This document shows positions 53,212 through 62,101 of a DNA stretch of 64,000 nucleotides, in pieces (within the stretch, counting starts at the first letter, position 1; every line of letters begins with the position of its first letter). The notes beneath the pieces were generated by a model. The model saw only the letters and a program-made list of their open reading frames with translations. It ran no database searches and was not told where the DNA came from. This DNA comes from JBOHWJ01 sp050736615. Its GTDB lineage: Bacteria > Desulfobacterota > Binatia > Binatales > Binataceae. The stretch spans positions 1 through 64,000 of the forward strand of contig JBOHWL010000136.1 in assembly GCA_050736615.1 (NCBI GenBank), read 5' to 3'. A program made the translations under genes and the position numbers.

Positions 53212-53759
53212 CGCGAGACTACCTCCCGCCCGGGCGCTGGCCGCAGCATGCTGGCGCGCGCCAGGCTCACTCGAAATGGCGATTTCAACTTCGCCAGCAA
53301 ATCGGAAATTGACTCGTTGAGGATTGGGTGAATCAAGGCCGGGGCCAACTCCGCCATCGGCGCCAGCACGAAGCGGCGTTCGTGCAGCCGCGGATGAGGC
53401 ACCGTCAGCGCGCGACTCGCGATGATTTCCTTATTGAAGAACAACAGATCCAAATCGATTACGCGTGGGCGGTAGCGTGGCCGGACGGTCGCTTTGCCGC
53501 CCGGGCGTTTACGTCCCATCGTCCGCTCTATCGCCAACAGCCGCCGCATCAAAGCTTCCGCCATCAATTCAGTCTCAACTTCGACCACGCCGTTAAGAAA
53601 GGAGCCCTTGATATCGCCCACCGGCTCGGTTTCATAAATCGACGACTGACGGACGATTCGGGTCGTGGGAAGCTCGGCAATACCCGCAATGGCGGCGCGG
53701 TAATTGGCGGCGCGATCGCCGAGATTGGTGCCGATGCCGATAAAGGCCCGATTGGGCAT
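53208..53759 (-). CDS. folK: 2-amino-4-hydroxy-6-hydroxymethyldihydropteridine pyrophosphokinase
   Basis: HPPK (183 residues) transfers pyrophosphate to the pterin precursor in folate synthesis. [40 protein letters not shown], and [18 protein letters not shown] with [20 protein letters not shown] are the signature motifs. The two conserved aspartates lie in the DLDLLFF segment. It ends 4 bases inside fsa and starts 6 bases after dapL, so the three genes form an operon dapL-folK-fsa. No folP or folB is near. Confidence 0.95.
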   Translation of the reverse strand: MPNRAFIGIGTNLGDRAANYRAAIAGIAELPTTRIVRQSSIYETEPVGDIKGSFLNGVVEVETELMAEALMRRLLAIERTMGRKRPGGKATVRPRYRPRVIDLDLLFFNKEIIASRALTVPHPRLHERRFVLAPMAELAPALIHPILNESISDLLAKLKSPFRVSLARASMLRPAPGREVVSR

Positions 53760-53765
53760 TCGCCG

Positions 53766-54941
53766 TTATAGCCGAAGCGCTTTGATTCTTGCCACAGCCT
53801 GTTGCAATCGTTCGCTTGATACCGTGAGCGAAAAGCGAACGAACCCCTCGCCACCTTTGCCGAAACCTGAACCGGGTGTGATCACCACGCCGGTTTCTTT
53901 CAGCACACGCTCGGTAAACGAAACTGAACTGAAGCCGTGCGGCACCTGCGCCCAGACATAAAACGTGGCCTGTGGCAGATCGCATTGCAGCCCCAGTCCA
54001 CGCAGCGCCGCCACCATCAGATCGCGCCGCTCCTGATAGATGGCGCAATAGTCGCGCAGCTTGTCCGAAGCCCCGCCGCTACCTTCGAGCGCCGCGATCG
54101 CGGCTTCCTGCACGGCCTGAAAAACTCCCGAATCGACGTTGGTTTTGACCGTTCCGAGGGCACCCACCAAGGCCGCGTTGCCGACCGCAAAGCCAACCCG
54201 CCATCCGGTCATCGAATAGGTCTTTGAGAGCGAATGAAATTCGATAGCGCATTCAGCCGCACCCTCGAATTGCATCAAGCTCGGTGCGCGATAATTGTCA
54301 AAAGCGATTTCCGAATAGGCAAAGTCGTGGGCGAGAATAATCTCATGCTCGCGGCAATAATTAATCGCGCCCTTGAAGAAACCCGCCGTGGCCGTCGCGG
54401 CGGTGGGGTTGTTGGGATAGTTAAGCCACATCAGTTTGGCGCGCCGGGCAATTTCTCGCGGGATTGCCGTAAAATCCGGCAGGAAGTGATTTTCCCGCCG
54501 AAGCGGCATGAAGTACGGCTCGCCCCCGTTGAATACGCATCCGGAGAAATAAACCGGATAGCCCGGGTCCGGGATCAGCATGATATCGCCAGGATTCACC
54601 ACCGCAACGGGGAAATTGGCGATCCCCTCCTTGGAACCGATTAAGGCGCAGACCTCGCGATCGTAATCCAGCCTCACATCGAAGCGTTGTCGGTACCACT
54701 TCGCCGCAGCCTCCCTGAAGCGCTCCAGGCCCTGGTAATCCGGATAGCGATGATTCTGGGGATTGTCCACAGCCCGTTTGAGGGCGTCAACAATATGTTG
54801 GGGTGTAGGCAGGTCGGGGTCCCCAATACCAAGACTGATGACATCAACCCCCTGCCGCTGGACCTCGCGTTTCAGGCGGTCAAGCTCGGCAAACAGGTAC
54901 GGTGGCAAAAAACTTAGGCGAGTGGCGGTTTTGATCTGCAC
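53766..54941 (-). CDS. dapL: LL-diaminopimelate aminotransferase (DapL-type)
   Basis: A 391-residue PLP class I/II aminotransferase. The lysine segment is EFHSLSKTYSMTGWRVGFAV, and the start YLFAELDRLKREVQRQGVDV with ISLGIGDPDLPTP and PNNPTAATATAGFFK agree with DapL, which makes LL-diaminopimelate in a one-step branch of lysine synthesis and is found in plants, Chlamydiae and various deep bacterial branches. Other class I aminotransferases are alternatives. It is the first gene of the dapL-folK-fsa operon. Confidence 0.85.
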   Translation of the reverse strand: MQIKTATRLSFLPPYLFAELDRLKREVQRQGVDVISLGIGDPDLPTPQHIVDALKRAVDNPQNHRYPDYQGLERFREAAAKWYRQRFDVRLDYDREVCALIGSKEGIANFPVAVVNPGDIMLIPDPGYPVYFSGCVFNGGEPYFMPLRRENHFLPDFTAIPREIARRAKLMWLNYPNNPTAATATAGFFKGAINYCREHEIILAHDFAYSEIAFDNYRAPSLMQFEGAAECAIEFHSLSKTYSMTGWRVGFAVGNAALVGALGTVKTNVDSGVFQAVQEAAIAALEGSGGASDKLRDYCAIYQERRDLMVAALRGLGLQCDLPQATFYVWAQVPHGFSSVSFTERVLKETGVVITPGSGFGKGGEGFVRFSLTVSSERLQQAVARIKALRL

Positions 54942-55455
54942 CTGAAACGTCGTTCCCCCGGTCAGGACTGCTGATTAACTAACACACTTCGGATCTATAT
55001 CGAAACCGCGTGTGGAAGGAAAACCAAGCGGATCAAAACATTATTCTCAACACCAGCCGATCGTTTCCAACGAAGTTATACACAGATCGGACTCGCCATC
55101 GGTACAACAAAAGCCGTGTCCCAAATCGCCGTTGGATCAAGCCTCGGAGCGGAGGTTCACCAGCCCGCATGGCTAATTGCTATTCAGCAAAAACTCGGAA
55201 ACTCAAGCCAATTCATCGCGATGTCGGCAAACCGGATCGAGGCGATATTACTTTCGCTTGCGATGCGCAAACAGCAATGTTAGTAATTCTTCCGTTTGCC
55301 CGCCGGAAATACGAATTGGCTGTAAAGCACGCGGCGAATCAATTTCCGGTTGACCGCAAAGGGGAATGCTTGTTAGTTGTGCTGCGCATCGCTTTTCGGC
55401 CCGCTTTTGCGGGTGGGGATTCTTCTGGCGTTGTCCGTGGAACTGAGTTGAAAAG
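54942..55455. other. Long AT-richer region upstream of the respiratory operon
   Basis: About 510 bases between dapL (minus) and actA (plus), noticeably poorer in G+C than the neighbouring genes. A 149-codon frame at 55010-55459 exists but has no domain or protein-like composition and is rejected. Promoters of both operons should lie here. No sigma70 consensus stands out. Confidence 0.45.
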
Positions 55456-55968
55456 ATGAATCGCTTATTAATTCCACTGGCCGTGTTCACGTTTCTATGC
55501 GGAGTGAGCGTGGTGGCTTTCTCCCAACGCCCATGGGCACCGCGCGTGGACGTTACTCAGCCGCTGCCGTTCAGCCATCGCGTCCATGCCGGCGTCAACC
55601 ACATTCCGTGCCAATACTGCCACGAGTACGCGCGGCGCTCACAAACCTCGGGTGCGCCTCCGATCGAACGCTGTGTCGGATGTCATGGTAGTGCGCTGAC
55701 CGGCGGGCTCAAGCCGGTTACGCGGGCATGGACCGACCACCGGCATCAACCATTCGAAATTCGCTGGAACCGGGTCTACGTGCTGCCTGACTTCGTGCGT
55801 TTCGTCCATCGGCCCCATATCTGGGCCGGGGTGGCGTGCCAAACCTGCCACGGAGACGTGCAGACGATGGACCGCGTGACACCAGTTTATGAGATCAATA
55901 TGGGTTTTTGCATCGATTGCCATACCAAGCGCGGTGCCACCCAGGATTGCTTCGTCTGTCATCACTGA
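55456..55968 (+). CDS. actA: Alternative Complex III subunit A, pentaheme cytochrome c
   Basis: A 170-residue exported or anchored multiheme cytochrome. An N-terminal hydrophobic segment (LLIPLAVFTFLCGVSVVAF) precedes five CxxCH sites: CQYCH, CVGCH, CQTCH, CIDCH and CFVCH. ActA is the heme-bearing subunit of Alternative Complex III that passes electrons from menaquinol/quinol to the acceptor. The gene starts the act cluster and ends 12 bases before actB. Confidence 0.93.
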   Translation: MNRLLIPLAVFTFLCGVSVVAFSQRPWAPRVDVTQPLPFSHRVHAGVNHIPCQYCHEYARRSQTSGAPPIERCVGCHGSALTGGLKPVTRAWTDHRHQPFEIRWNRVYVLPDFVRFVHRPHIWAGVACQTCHGDVQTMDRVTPVYEINMGFCIDCHTKRGATQDCFVCHH

Positions 55969-55980
55969 GCGAGGAGCGTT

Positions 55981-58944
55981 ATGTCAGAAGGGCTGTCCAG
56001 GCGATCATTCCTGAAGCTTGCCGCCACGGCTTCGGCCGCCGCTGCAATCCCGGGGTGTGAGCCCGCCGCAAGAAAGCTGATTCCTTATGTGGTTCCCGAC
56101 GAGTACGTCACGCCGGGCATCCCCAGCTTTTACGCCACCACTTGCGCCGAATGTGGCGCGGGATGTGGGATTATCGCGAAAATCCGCGAGGGCCGCGTAA
56201 TCAAGCTTGAGGGCAATCCCAACGACCCGATCAGCGCGGGCGCGACCTGCGCGCGCGGACAAGCCGCGTTGCAGGGGCTGTACGATCCCGATCGTATCGG
56301 TAAGCCGAGCCGACGTGGCGACAGCGGGAAATTGCTAGAGATTTCTTGGGATAGCGCTACCAAGCAGTTCAATGACGAACTCGGCGCCGCGGCCAAAACT
56401 GGCAAAAATCGCATCGTTTATGTCGGCGCGCCGCAAGGACCGACGAACGACAAAATCGCGATGGCGTGGTTGCGGGCGTGGGGCTCTCAGTGGGCGATCT
56501 TTTGGGAAGCCATCAACGATGAAGCGGCGCGCCAAGCCGCTCAAAACTGTTTCGGCAGCCGCGCCCTGCCGGTCTACCGTTTCGACCAAGCCGAAACCAT
56601 CATTTCGTTTGATGCCGACCTGCTTGGCACTTGGCGCTCGCCCGTCGAATATGCCCGCCAATACGCGGAATTCAGGGCGCCCAAGAAAAAGAATGGCGAA
56701 TTAACGGTGGGCCGCGCGGTTTACGTCGGACCGCGCCTCAATATCACCGCGGCCAAAGCCGACCAGTGGGTTCGTGCCACTCCCGGCGCGGTTGGCGCGA
56801 TTGCCATGTCGGTGCTCAACGTCGTCGTTAACCAGGGATGGATGAAGCCAAACGCCGGGCTTGATACGGTCGCGCTCAAGACCTTCGTCAGTGGCTACGA
56901 TCCCGGCACGGTGGAAAAACAGACTGGTGCGCCAGCCGCCCAGATCAAGGAAATCGCGCAATGGTTCGGGCAGGCCGACCACTCGCTGGCGGTGGCTGAT
57001 ACGGACGACGTGCAGGCGCATACTGCCGCTTACCTGCTCAACCTCGCGACCGGGAACCTTGGCAAAACCATGATGTTTCTGGCCGATACGCCGGCCGAGG
57101 CGACCAGCCAGCCGCATGAAATTCGCGCCGTCGTCGACGCGATGCGCAATGGCGAGGTTGACGTGCTGGTGATCGCCGCCGGCGCCAATCCGCTTTACTC
57201 GATGCCGATATCGTACGGCTTTCGCGAAGCCGCCCGACGCGTGAAATTCGTCGCATGGCTGGGTACCGCACCGGACGAGAGCGCGGCGGCGGCCAATCTG
57301 CTCCTGCCAACGCATCATCCGCTTGAAAGCTGGCGCGACTCGGCCCCGCGCGCAGGGATCAATGGCCTGGGGCAGCCGGTCATGCAGCCAGTGTTTCCGA
57401 GCAAGCCGCTGGCCGACATCCTGCTTGCCTCGGCCCATCTGGGCGCGGCCGCTTCGGCTAAGGCGATTCCATGGGAAAGTGGCGCGGACGCGGTAAATTC
57501 CGCCTGGCAGGATTTGCAGAATAAGGCGGAACCGAATGCGACCTTCGCGGATTTTTGGGACAAGGCCCGCGCCAATGGTGGCTATTACCAGGAAGTCAAG
57601 CCGGCCACGCCGACGGTCAATGCGGCCGTATTTACGCAGACCTTCGCGCCGCCGATGGCCTCGGGACTGACCTTGGTTGCCTATCCTCACATATTTCTTT
57701 ATGACGGACGTGGCGCCAACAAGTCCTGGCTGCAGGAAATCCCCGAACCGGTCGACCAGATGGTGTGGGATTCGTGGGCCGCGATTCATCCTGAGACCGC
57801 TGCACGCTTGGGTTTCCACAAGACCTATCTGCCGAGCTACCTGTACGCGGGAATCGACGTGGTCGAGATAGACACGCCAAACGGCCGCGTGCATCTGGGC
57901 GTCCATATCACTCCGCTGGTTAAGCCTGACGTGATCGCCGTGCCGCTTGGCCAGGGGCATACCTCGTACGGCCGCTATGCTACCGATCGCGGAGTCAATT
58001 TGTGGCATCACCTGCCGCAAAACGCCCGCAGTGTCGTGATCAACGCGCACAAAGCCGCCGGTGAACAGCACAAGCTGGTGTCACCGCTCAACGGCAGCGA
58101 CATGATGGGCCGCTCCATCATCGAGGGCCTGAGCGTCGCGGAACTGGTCAAGGGTGTCTTGCCGCCGGCGGAGGGGCCAAAGGTTCCTGAGCCGTACGAG
58201 ATGTACCCGCCGTTCGATTATCCCGGTCACAAATGGGGCATGACGCTCGACGTGAATTCCTGCGTTGGCTGCAGCGCCTGTGTCGCCGCCTGTTACGCCG
58301 AAAATAACCTCGCTGTGGTGGGTAAAGAGGGGGTTGGTCGCGGGCGCGTGATGTCATGGATTCGGATCGAGCGTTTTATCCCTGAAGCGCGCACCAGCGA
58401 TCATGCCCCGCTGCTTTATATGGCACCGATCATGTGCCAGCAGTGCGACCACGCGCCGTGCGAACCGGTCTGCCCGGTCTTCGCCTCGCATCATACGCCT
58501 GAGGGCTTGAACGCGCAGATCTACAACCGCTGCATCGGCACGCGTTTTTGCGAGAACAACTGTCCTTACAAAGTGCGGCGCTTTAACTGGTTCCTGGCGG
58601 AATGGCCGGCGCCACTCAATCTGCAGCTCAATCCCGACGTAACCACCCGCGGCGCCGGCGTGATGGAGAAATGCACCTTCTGCATCCAGCGCATCACCTA
58701 TGCCGAAATCAATGCGCGGCTGCAAAAGCGCCCAGTGATGGATGGCGAGATCATCCCAGCTTGCGCGCAAGCTTGTCCGGCGCGCGCGATTACTTTCGGC
58801 GACATCAATCAGGCCGACAGTGCCATGATGCGCCGGCGCAAAGATAACCAGTTGAGGAACTACACGATGTTGCCTCAGTTCAATGCTCTGCCGAACGTGA
58901 CCTATCTGCGCGCGCTGCGCCACGTGGAAAAAGGGAGAGCGTAA
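55981..58944 (+). CDS. actB: Alternative Complex III subunit B, molybdopterin-like domain fused to ferredoxin domain
   Basis: A 987-residue periplasm-facing subunit. GLSRRSFLKLAATASAAAAI is a Tat signal with a possible lipobox (IPGC). Residues 45-730 have the molybdopterin oxidoreductase fold with CAECGAGCGIIAKI as the remaining Fe-S motif; the cofactor is normally absent in ActB. The C-terminal 230 residues hold four cluster-binding motifs: CVGCSACVAACYAEN, CQQCDHAPCEPVCPV, CIGTRFCENNCPYKVRRF and KCTFCIQR...CAQACPARAITF. ActB relays electrons between quinol oxidation and the acceptor. GAGGAG lies upstream of the start. Confidence 0.94.
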   Translation: MSEGLSRRSFLKLAATASAAAAIPGCEPAARKLIPYVVPDEYVTPGIPSFYATTCAECGAGCGIIAKIREGRVIKLEGNPNDPISAGATCARGQAALQGLYDPDRIGKPSRRGDSGKLLEISWDSATKQFNDELGAAAKTGKNRIVYVGAPQGPTNDKIAMAWLRAWGSQWAIFWEAINDEAARQAAQNCFGSRALPVYRFDQAETIISFDADLLGTWRSPVEYARQYAEFRAPKKKNGELTVGRAVYVGPRLNITAAKADQWVRATPGAVGAIAMSVLNVVVNQGWMKPNAGLDTVALKTFVSGYDPGTVEKQTGAPAAQIKEIAQWFGQADHSLAVADTDDVQAHTAAYLLNLATGNLGKTMMFLADTPAEATSQPHEIRAVVDAMRNGEVDVLVIAAGANPLYSMPISYGFREAARRVKFVAWLGTAPDESAAAANLLLPTHHPLESWRDSAPRAGINGLGQPVMQPVFPSKPLADILLASAHLGAAASAKAIPWESGADAVNSAWQDLQNKAEPNATFADFWDKARANGGYYQEVKPATPTVNAAVFTQTFAPPMASGLTLVAYPHIFLYDGRGANKSWLQEIPEPVDQMVWDSWAAIHPETAARLGFHKTYLPSYLYAGIDVVEIDTPNGRVHLGVHITPLVKPDVIAVPLGQGHTSYGRYATDRGVNLWHHLPQNARSVVINAHKAAGEQHKLVSPLNGSDMMGRSIIEGLSVAELVKGVLPPAEGPKVPEPYEMYPPFDYPGHKWGMTLDVNSCVGCSACVAACYAENNLAVVGKEGVGRGRVMSWIRIERFIPEARTSDHAPLLYMAPIMCQQCDHAPCEPVCPVFASHHTPEGLNAQIYNRCIGTRFCENNCPYKVRRFNWFLAEWPAPLNLQLNPDVTTRGAGVMEKCTFCIQRITYAEINARLQKRPVMDGEIIPACAQACPARAITFGDINQADSAMMRRRKDNQLRNYTMLPQFNALPNVTYLRALRHVEKGRA

Positions 58945-60312
58945 ATGGCCGCAGTCGTTCAAGAGCAAGAGGTTCCTACTTACCTCGACATTGATCGCAC
59001 GATCCAGAAGCAGTTGCTGGCGCCGGGCGGCGTCAAATACTGGCTGTGGGTGGGCTTCTGCGCGCTCCTTACCGCGGTCGGCATCGGCTGCTGGACCAAT
59101 CAGATCTATTCGGGGTTGGGCGTTACCGGATTGTCCCAGCCCACCATGTGGGCGGTTTACATTACCAACTTCGTTTTCTGGGTTGGTATTGCGCATGCGG
59201 GCACGCTGATCTCCGCTATTCTTTATCTGTTCCGTACGCGCTGGCGCACCGGGATTTTCCGTGCCGCCGAGACCATGACCATCTTCGCGATCGCGACCGC
59301 CGGCTTGTTCCCGGTTATTCACTTGGGACGGCCATGGTTTTTTTACTGGCTCATCCCATACCCCAACGAACGCTATCTGCAGCCGGACTTTCGCTCGCCG
59401 CTAGTATGGGATTTTTTCGCGATCAGCACCTACCTGACGATCAGCGTGTTGTTCTGGGCTACCGGCCTGATTCCCGATACTGCCAATGTGCGTGAAGTGG
59501 CGACGGGCTGGCGCAAGACATTATACAAAATCTGGTCGGTGGGATGGCAGGGCACCGACCGACAATGGCGCAACTTCTCGATGCTCTACATCCTGCTGGC
59601 GGGCTTTGCGACGCCGCTGGTGCTCTCGGTGCACAGCGTCGTGTCATGGGACTTTGCCATGATGCAGCTGCCCGGCATGCACAGCACGATTTTCGCACCC
59701 TATTTCGTCGCCGGCGCGATTTTCTCGGGCTGCGCCTTGGTCATCACACTGGTGGTGCCGTTGCGCAAGTTCTGGCATCTCGAGGAGGCCATCACCATCT
59801 GGCACCTCGACAATTTAGCCAAGGTGGTGCTGCTGACCTCGCTAATTATTACCTATTCGTACTGTTGCGAATCGTTCATGACCTGGTACAGCGGCGATCT
59901 GATCGAAATCGCGACCTTTCAAAATCGGTACTTCGGGCCGGAGGCCTGGATGTTCTGGTTGATGATCTTCTGCAACTGTGTGGCGCCGCTGGCCTATTTC
60001 GTGCCACGCGTGCGCACCAACGCGACGGGCCTGTTCGTGATCTCGATCTTCGTCAATATCGGCATGTGGTTCGAGCGCTTCGTGATTATCGCCGGCTCGC
60101 TCGCGACCAACACCGAGCCTTCGCAATGGCGCTTTTACACCTTCCAGCCCACCGAGATCCTGATCACTGTCGGCAGCTTTGGATGGTTTCTGATGAACTT
60201 CTTTTTGTTCGCGAAGTTCATGCCGATCGTATCAATGACGGAGCTTAAGGAAGGCGTCGGTTATTTACGGCAGGCGGTGACCGAAACTTACCCATACAAG
60301 AAGGTAGCATGA
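58945..60312 (+). CDS. actC: Alternative Complex III subunit C, NrfD-like membrane protein
   Basis: A 455-residue polytopic protein with about ten transmembrane helices. YWLWVGFCALLTAVGIGCWT opens the first helix, followed by FVFWVGIAHAGTLISAILYL (the conserved NrfD quinol-site region), and FSMLYILLAGFATPLVLSVH and TFQPTEILITVGSFGWFLM later. The fold is NrfD/PsrC. It begins at the base after the actB stop and overlaps actD by 4 bases (ATGA), so translation is coupled. Confidence 0.94.
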   Translation: MAAVVQEQEVPTYLDIDRTIQKQLLAPGGVKYWLWVGFCALLTAVGIGCWTNQIYSGLGVTGLSQPTMWAVYITNFVFWVGIAHAGTLISAILYLFRTRWRTGIFRAAETMTIFAIATAGLFPVIHLGRPWFFYWLIPYPNERYLQPDFRSPLVWDFFAISTYLTISVLFWATGLIPDTANVREVATGWRKTLYKIWSVGWQGTDRQWRNFSMLYILLAGFATPLVLSVHSVVSWDFAMMQLPGMHSTIFAPYFVAGAIFSGCALVITLVVPLRKFWHLEEAITIWHLDNLAKVVLLTSLIITYSYCCESFMTWYSGDLIEIATFQNRYFGPEAWMFWLMIFCNCVAPLAYFVPRVRTNATGLFVISIFVNIGMWFERFVIIAGSLATNTEPSQWRFYTFQPTEILITVGSFGWFLMNFFLFAKFMPIVSMTELKEGVGYLRQAVTETYPYKKVA

Positions 60313-60839
60313 GCGACGAAATTGCATTGGTGGCCTCGTTTCGCACCGTGGACGATTGCGCGCGGGCAGTCGAGACCCTTCATCACGCCCATATTAATGT
60401 CGATAGGTTCGGCACGTTCTCGCCATTCCCCAATGAGCGCTTGAACGAAGCGGTAAATGAAATCCGCCGCCTGGGGCCCAGCCGCGTGCGTCTGTGGGTG
60501 CTGGCCGGCGGCATCATCGGCGCGATCAGCGGTTTTGTCCTCACCATCGGCACCTCGTGGGAATGGAACCTGATGACCGGTGGCAAGCCGATCGCTTCAA
60601 TTCCGCCCTTCATCGTAATCGCCTTTGAGCTGATGATTTTGTTCGGCGGAATGATGGGATGGACGGGCTTTTATTTTCATGCGCGGCTGCCCGCATTTGA
60701 TTCAGCGCCGGGCTACCGATCGCGCTTTGGGGCCGATCATTTCGGCTTATTTCTGCAATGCGAAGAAGATGACGCGGCGCGGTTGGAGGCGCTGCTACGC
60801 GACAATGGCGCCGACGAAATCGTACGCGAAGCCGCGTGA
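60309..60839 (+). CDS. actD: Alternative Complex III subunit D (DUF3341)
   Basis: A 176-residue protein with a soluble N-terminal part (SFRTVDDCARAVETLHHAHI), two transmembrane helices (RVRLWVLAGGIIGAISGFVL; PPFIVIAFELMILFGGMMGW) and a C-terminal tail. This matches ActD (DUF3341). It is coupled to actC. The next gene is actF after 39 bases; actE, usually found here, is absent. Confidence 0.93.
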   Translation: MSDEIALVASFRTVDDCARAVETLHHAHINVDRFGTFSPFPNERLNEAVNEIRRLGPSRVRLWVLAGGIIGAISGFVLTIGTSWEWNLMTGGKPIASIPPFIVIAFELMILFGGMMGWTGFYFHARLPAFDSAPGYRSRFGADHFGLFLQCEEDDAARLEALLRDNGADEIVREAA

Positions 60840-60878
60840 TCGGAATGCCGGTCCGAATTCAGAAGGCCTGAATGCAAG

Positions 60879-62099
60879 ATGAGTCCTAATCAACCCGCAT
60901 CGTTGGGAGCAGCCGCGGTTCGCCAGATCCATGAGCCGCTGCGGCTTTCGTGGAATCGCTATATCGGCGTCTGCATTATTCTGGTCATCATCGGCGTGGT
61001 GGCGTTCATCTTCGGGCTGGTGACCGGCTACGCCAACCGCGTCTGGGAGACCTACCTGGTCAACCTGCTGTTCTTTATTGGCATCGCGCAAAGCGGCATC
61101 GTCGTCTCCTGCGCCTTTTATTTGACCAACGGCCGCTGGTGTGGCGTGACTCATTATCGGTTGGCCGAAGCCTTCTGGGGCTTCATCCCACTCGGCTTCC
61201 TTCTGTACTGGGGTGTGTTTTTTGGCCGGATGCATATTTTCCCCTGGTTGACCCATCCGAGCCTGTTGTATTCGCCTTCCAAGCACATCTGGCTCAACGT
61301 ACCGTTTCTCTTCACCCGCGACGGCATCGCCCTGCTGGTGCTGACCATCCTGAGCTGGTGGTTCGTACGGCTTTCGCGTGGGCCCGCGGCCGAGACCTGG
61401 ATGCTGGATCGCGAGACGATCGAGATGCCACCGGCGGCTTTGCGACGGCTGGCGCCGATCATCGCGATTCTCTATTGCTTCATCTATTCGATGTTGTCGG
61501 TCGATTTGATCATGGGGTTGTCGCCGGTCTGGCGCAGCACGCTGTTCGGATGGTGGTATTTCGGCGCCGATTTCTGGAGCGCAATCGTCGCGGCGGCGCT
61601 GGTAGCGGTGGTTTTGCGCGGCCGGATCGGCCGCCCCAACGTGTTTCAGGATGGCGAGAAGCTGCATGACATTGGCAAACTGATTTTTGCCTTCTCGATC
61701 TTTTGGATCTACTTGTCGTTTGCGCAGTATCTGGTGATTTGGTATGGCGATATCCCGGCCGAGACTTACTTCATTGTGGTCCGCGCATGGCATCAGCCCT
61801 GGTCAACCCTGACCTGGATGTCGCCGCTTTTAATGTGGGTGGTGCCGTTTGTGGTGCTGATGGGCGTTCAACCCAAGAAAAATCCATATGTGCTGGGCAT
61901 CGTCGCGGCCTTGGGTTTAATCGGGGTGTGGATTCTCAACTACATTCTGATAGTCCCTTCGTGGCATCCCAATGACCTGCCGTTCGGATGGGTGGAAATC
62001 TGTGTGACGCTGGGATTCCTTGGCGCCTTCGGTCTTTGCTCCAAGCCAGGGTTGGCGCGCACGGCGGCCGCCGCGGTCACCGTCGTGGATGGAGAGTAA
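60879..62099 (+). CDS. actF: Alternative Complex III subunit F, second NrfD-like membrane protein
   Basis: A 406-residue protein of the NrfD fold with about ten helices. SWNRYIGVCIILVIIGVVAF, LVNLLFFIGIAQSGIVVSCA and IFWIYLSFAQYLVIWYGDI are characteristic. It resembles ActC only distantly and is the second quinone-site membrane subunit in Complex III assemblies. The stop overlaps the coxB start area (TAATGATG). Start at 60879 follows a short gap after actD. Confidence 0.93.
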   Translation: MSPNQPASLGAAAVRQIHEPLRLSWNRYIGVCIILVIIGVVAFIFGLVTGYANRVWETYLVNLLFFIGIAQSGIVVSCAFYLTNGRWCGVTHYRLAEAFWGFIPLGFLLYWGVFFGRMHIFPWLTHPSLLYSPSKHIWLNVPFLFTRDGIALLVLTILSWWFVRLSRGPAAETWMLDRETIEMPPAALRRLAPIIAILYCFIYSMLSVDLIMGLSPVWRSTLFGWWYFGADFWSAIVAAALVAVVLRGRIGRPNVFQDGEKLHDIGKLIFAFSIFWIYLSFAQYLVIWYGDIPAETYFIVVRAWHQPWSTLTWMSPLLMWVVPFVVLMGVQPKKNPYVLGIVAALGLIGVWILNYILIVPSWHPNDLPFGWVEICVTLGFLGAFGLCSKPGLARTAAAAVTVVDGE

Positions 62100-62101
62100 T
62101 G

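Noticed and set aside
55010..55459. 149-codon plus-strand frame upstream of actA
   Set aside because: It lies in AT-richer intergenic DNA, overlaps the actA start, has no domain, and its composition is random-like with many Lys/Arg/Ser.
56701..58071. 456-codon minus-strand frame opposite actB
   Set aside because: It is antisense to a clear ActB coding region, and long antisense frames are expected in GC-rich DNA with such codon use.
60795..61793. 332-codon minus-strand frame opposite actF
   Set aside because: Antisense to the strongly conserved membrane protein ActF; the translated sequence is Arg/Gln/Asp-rich with no domain.
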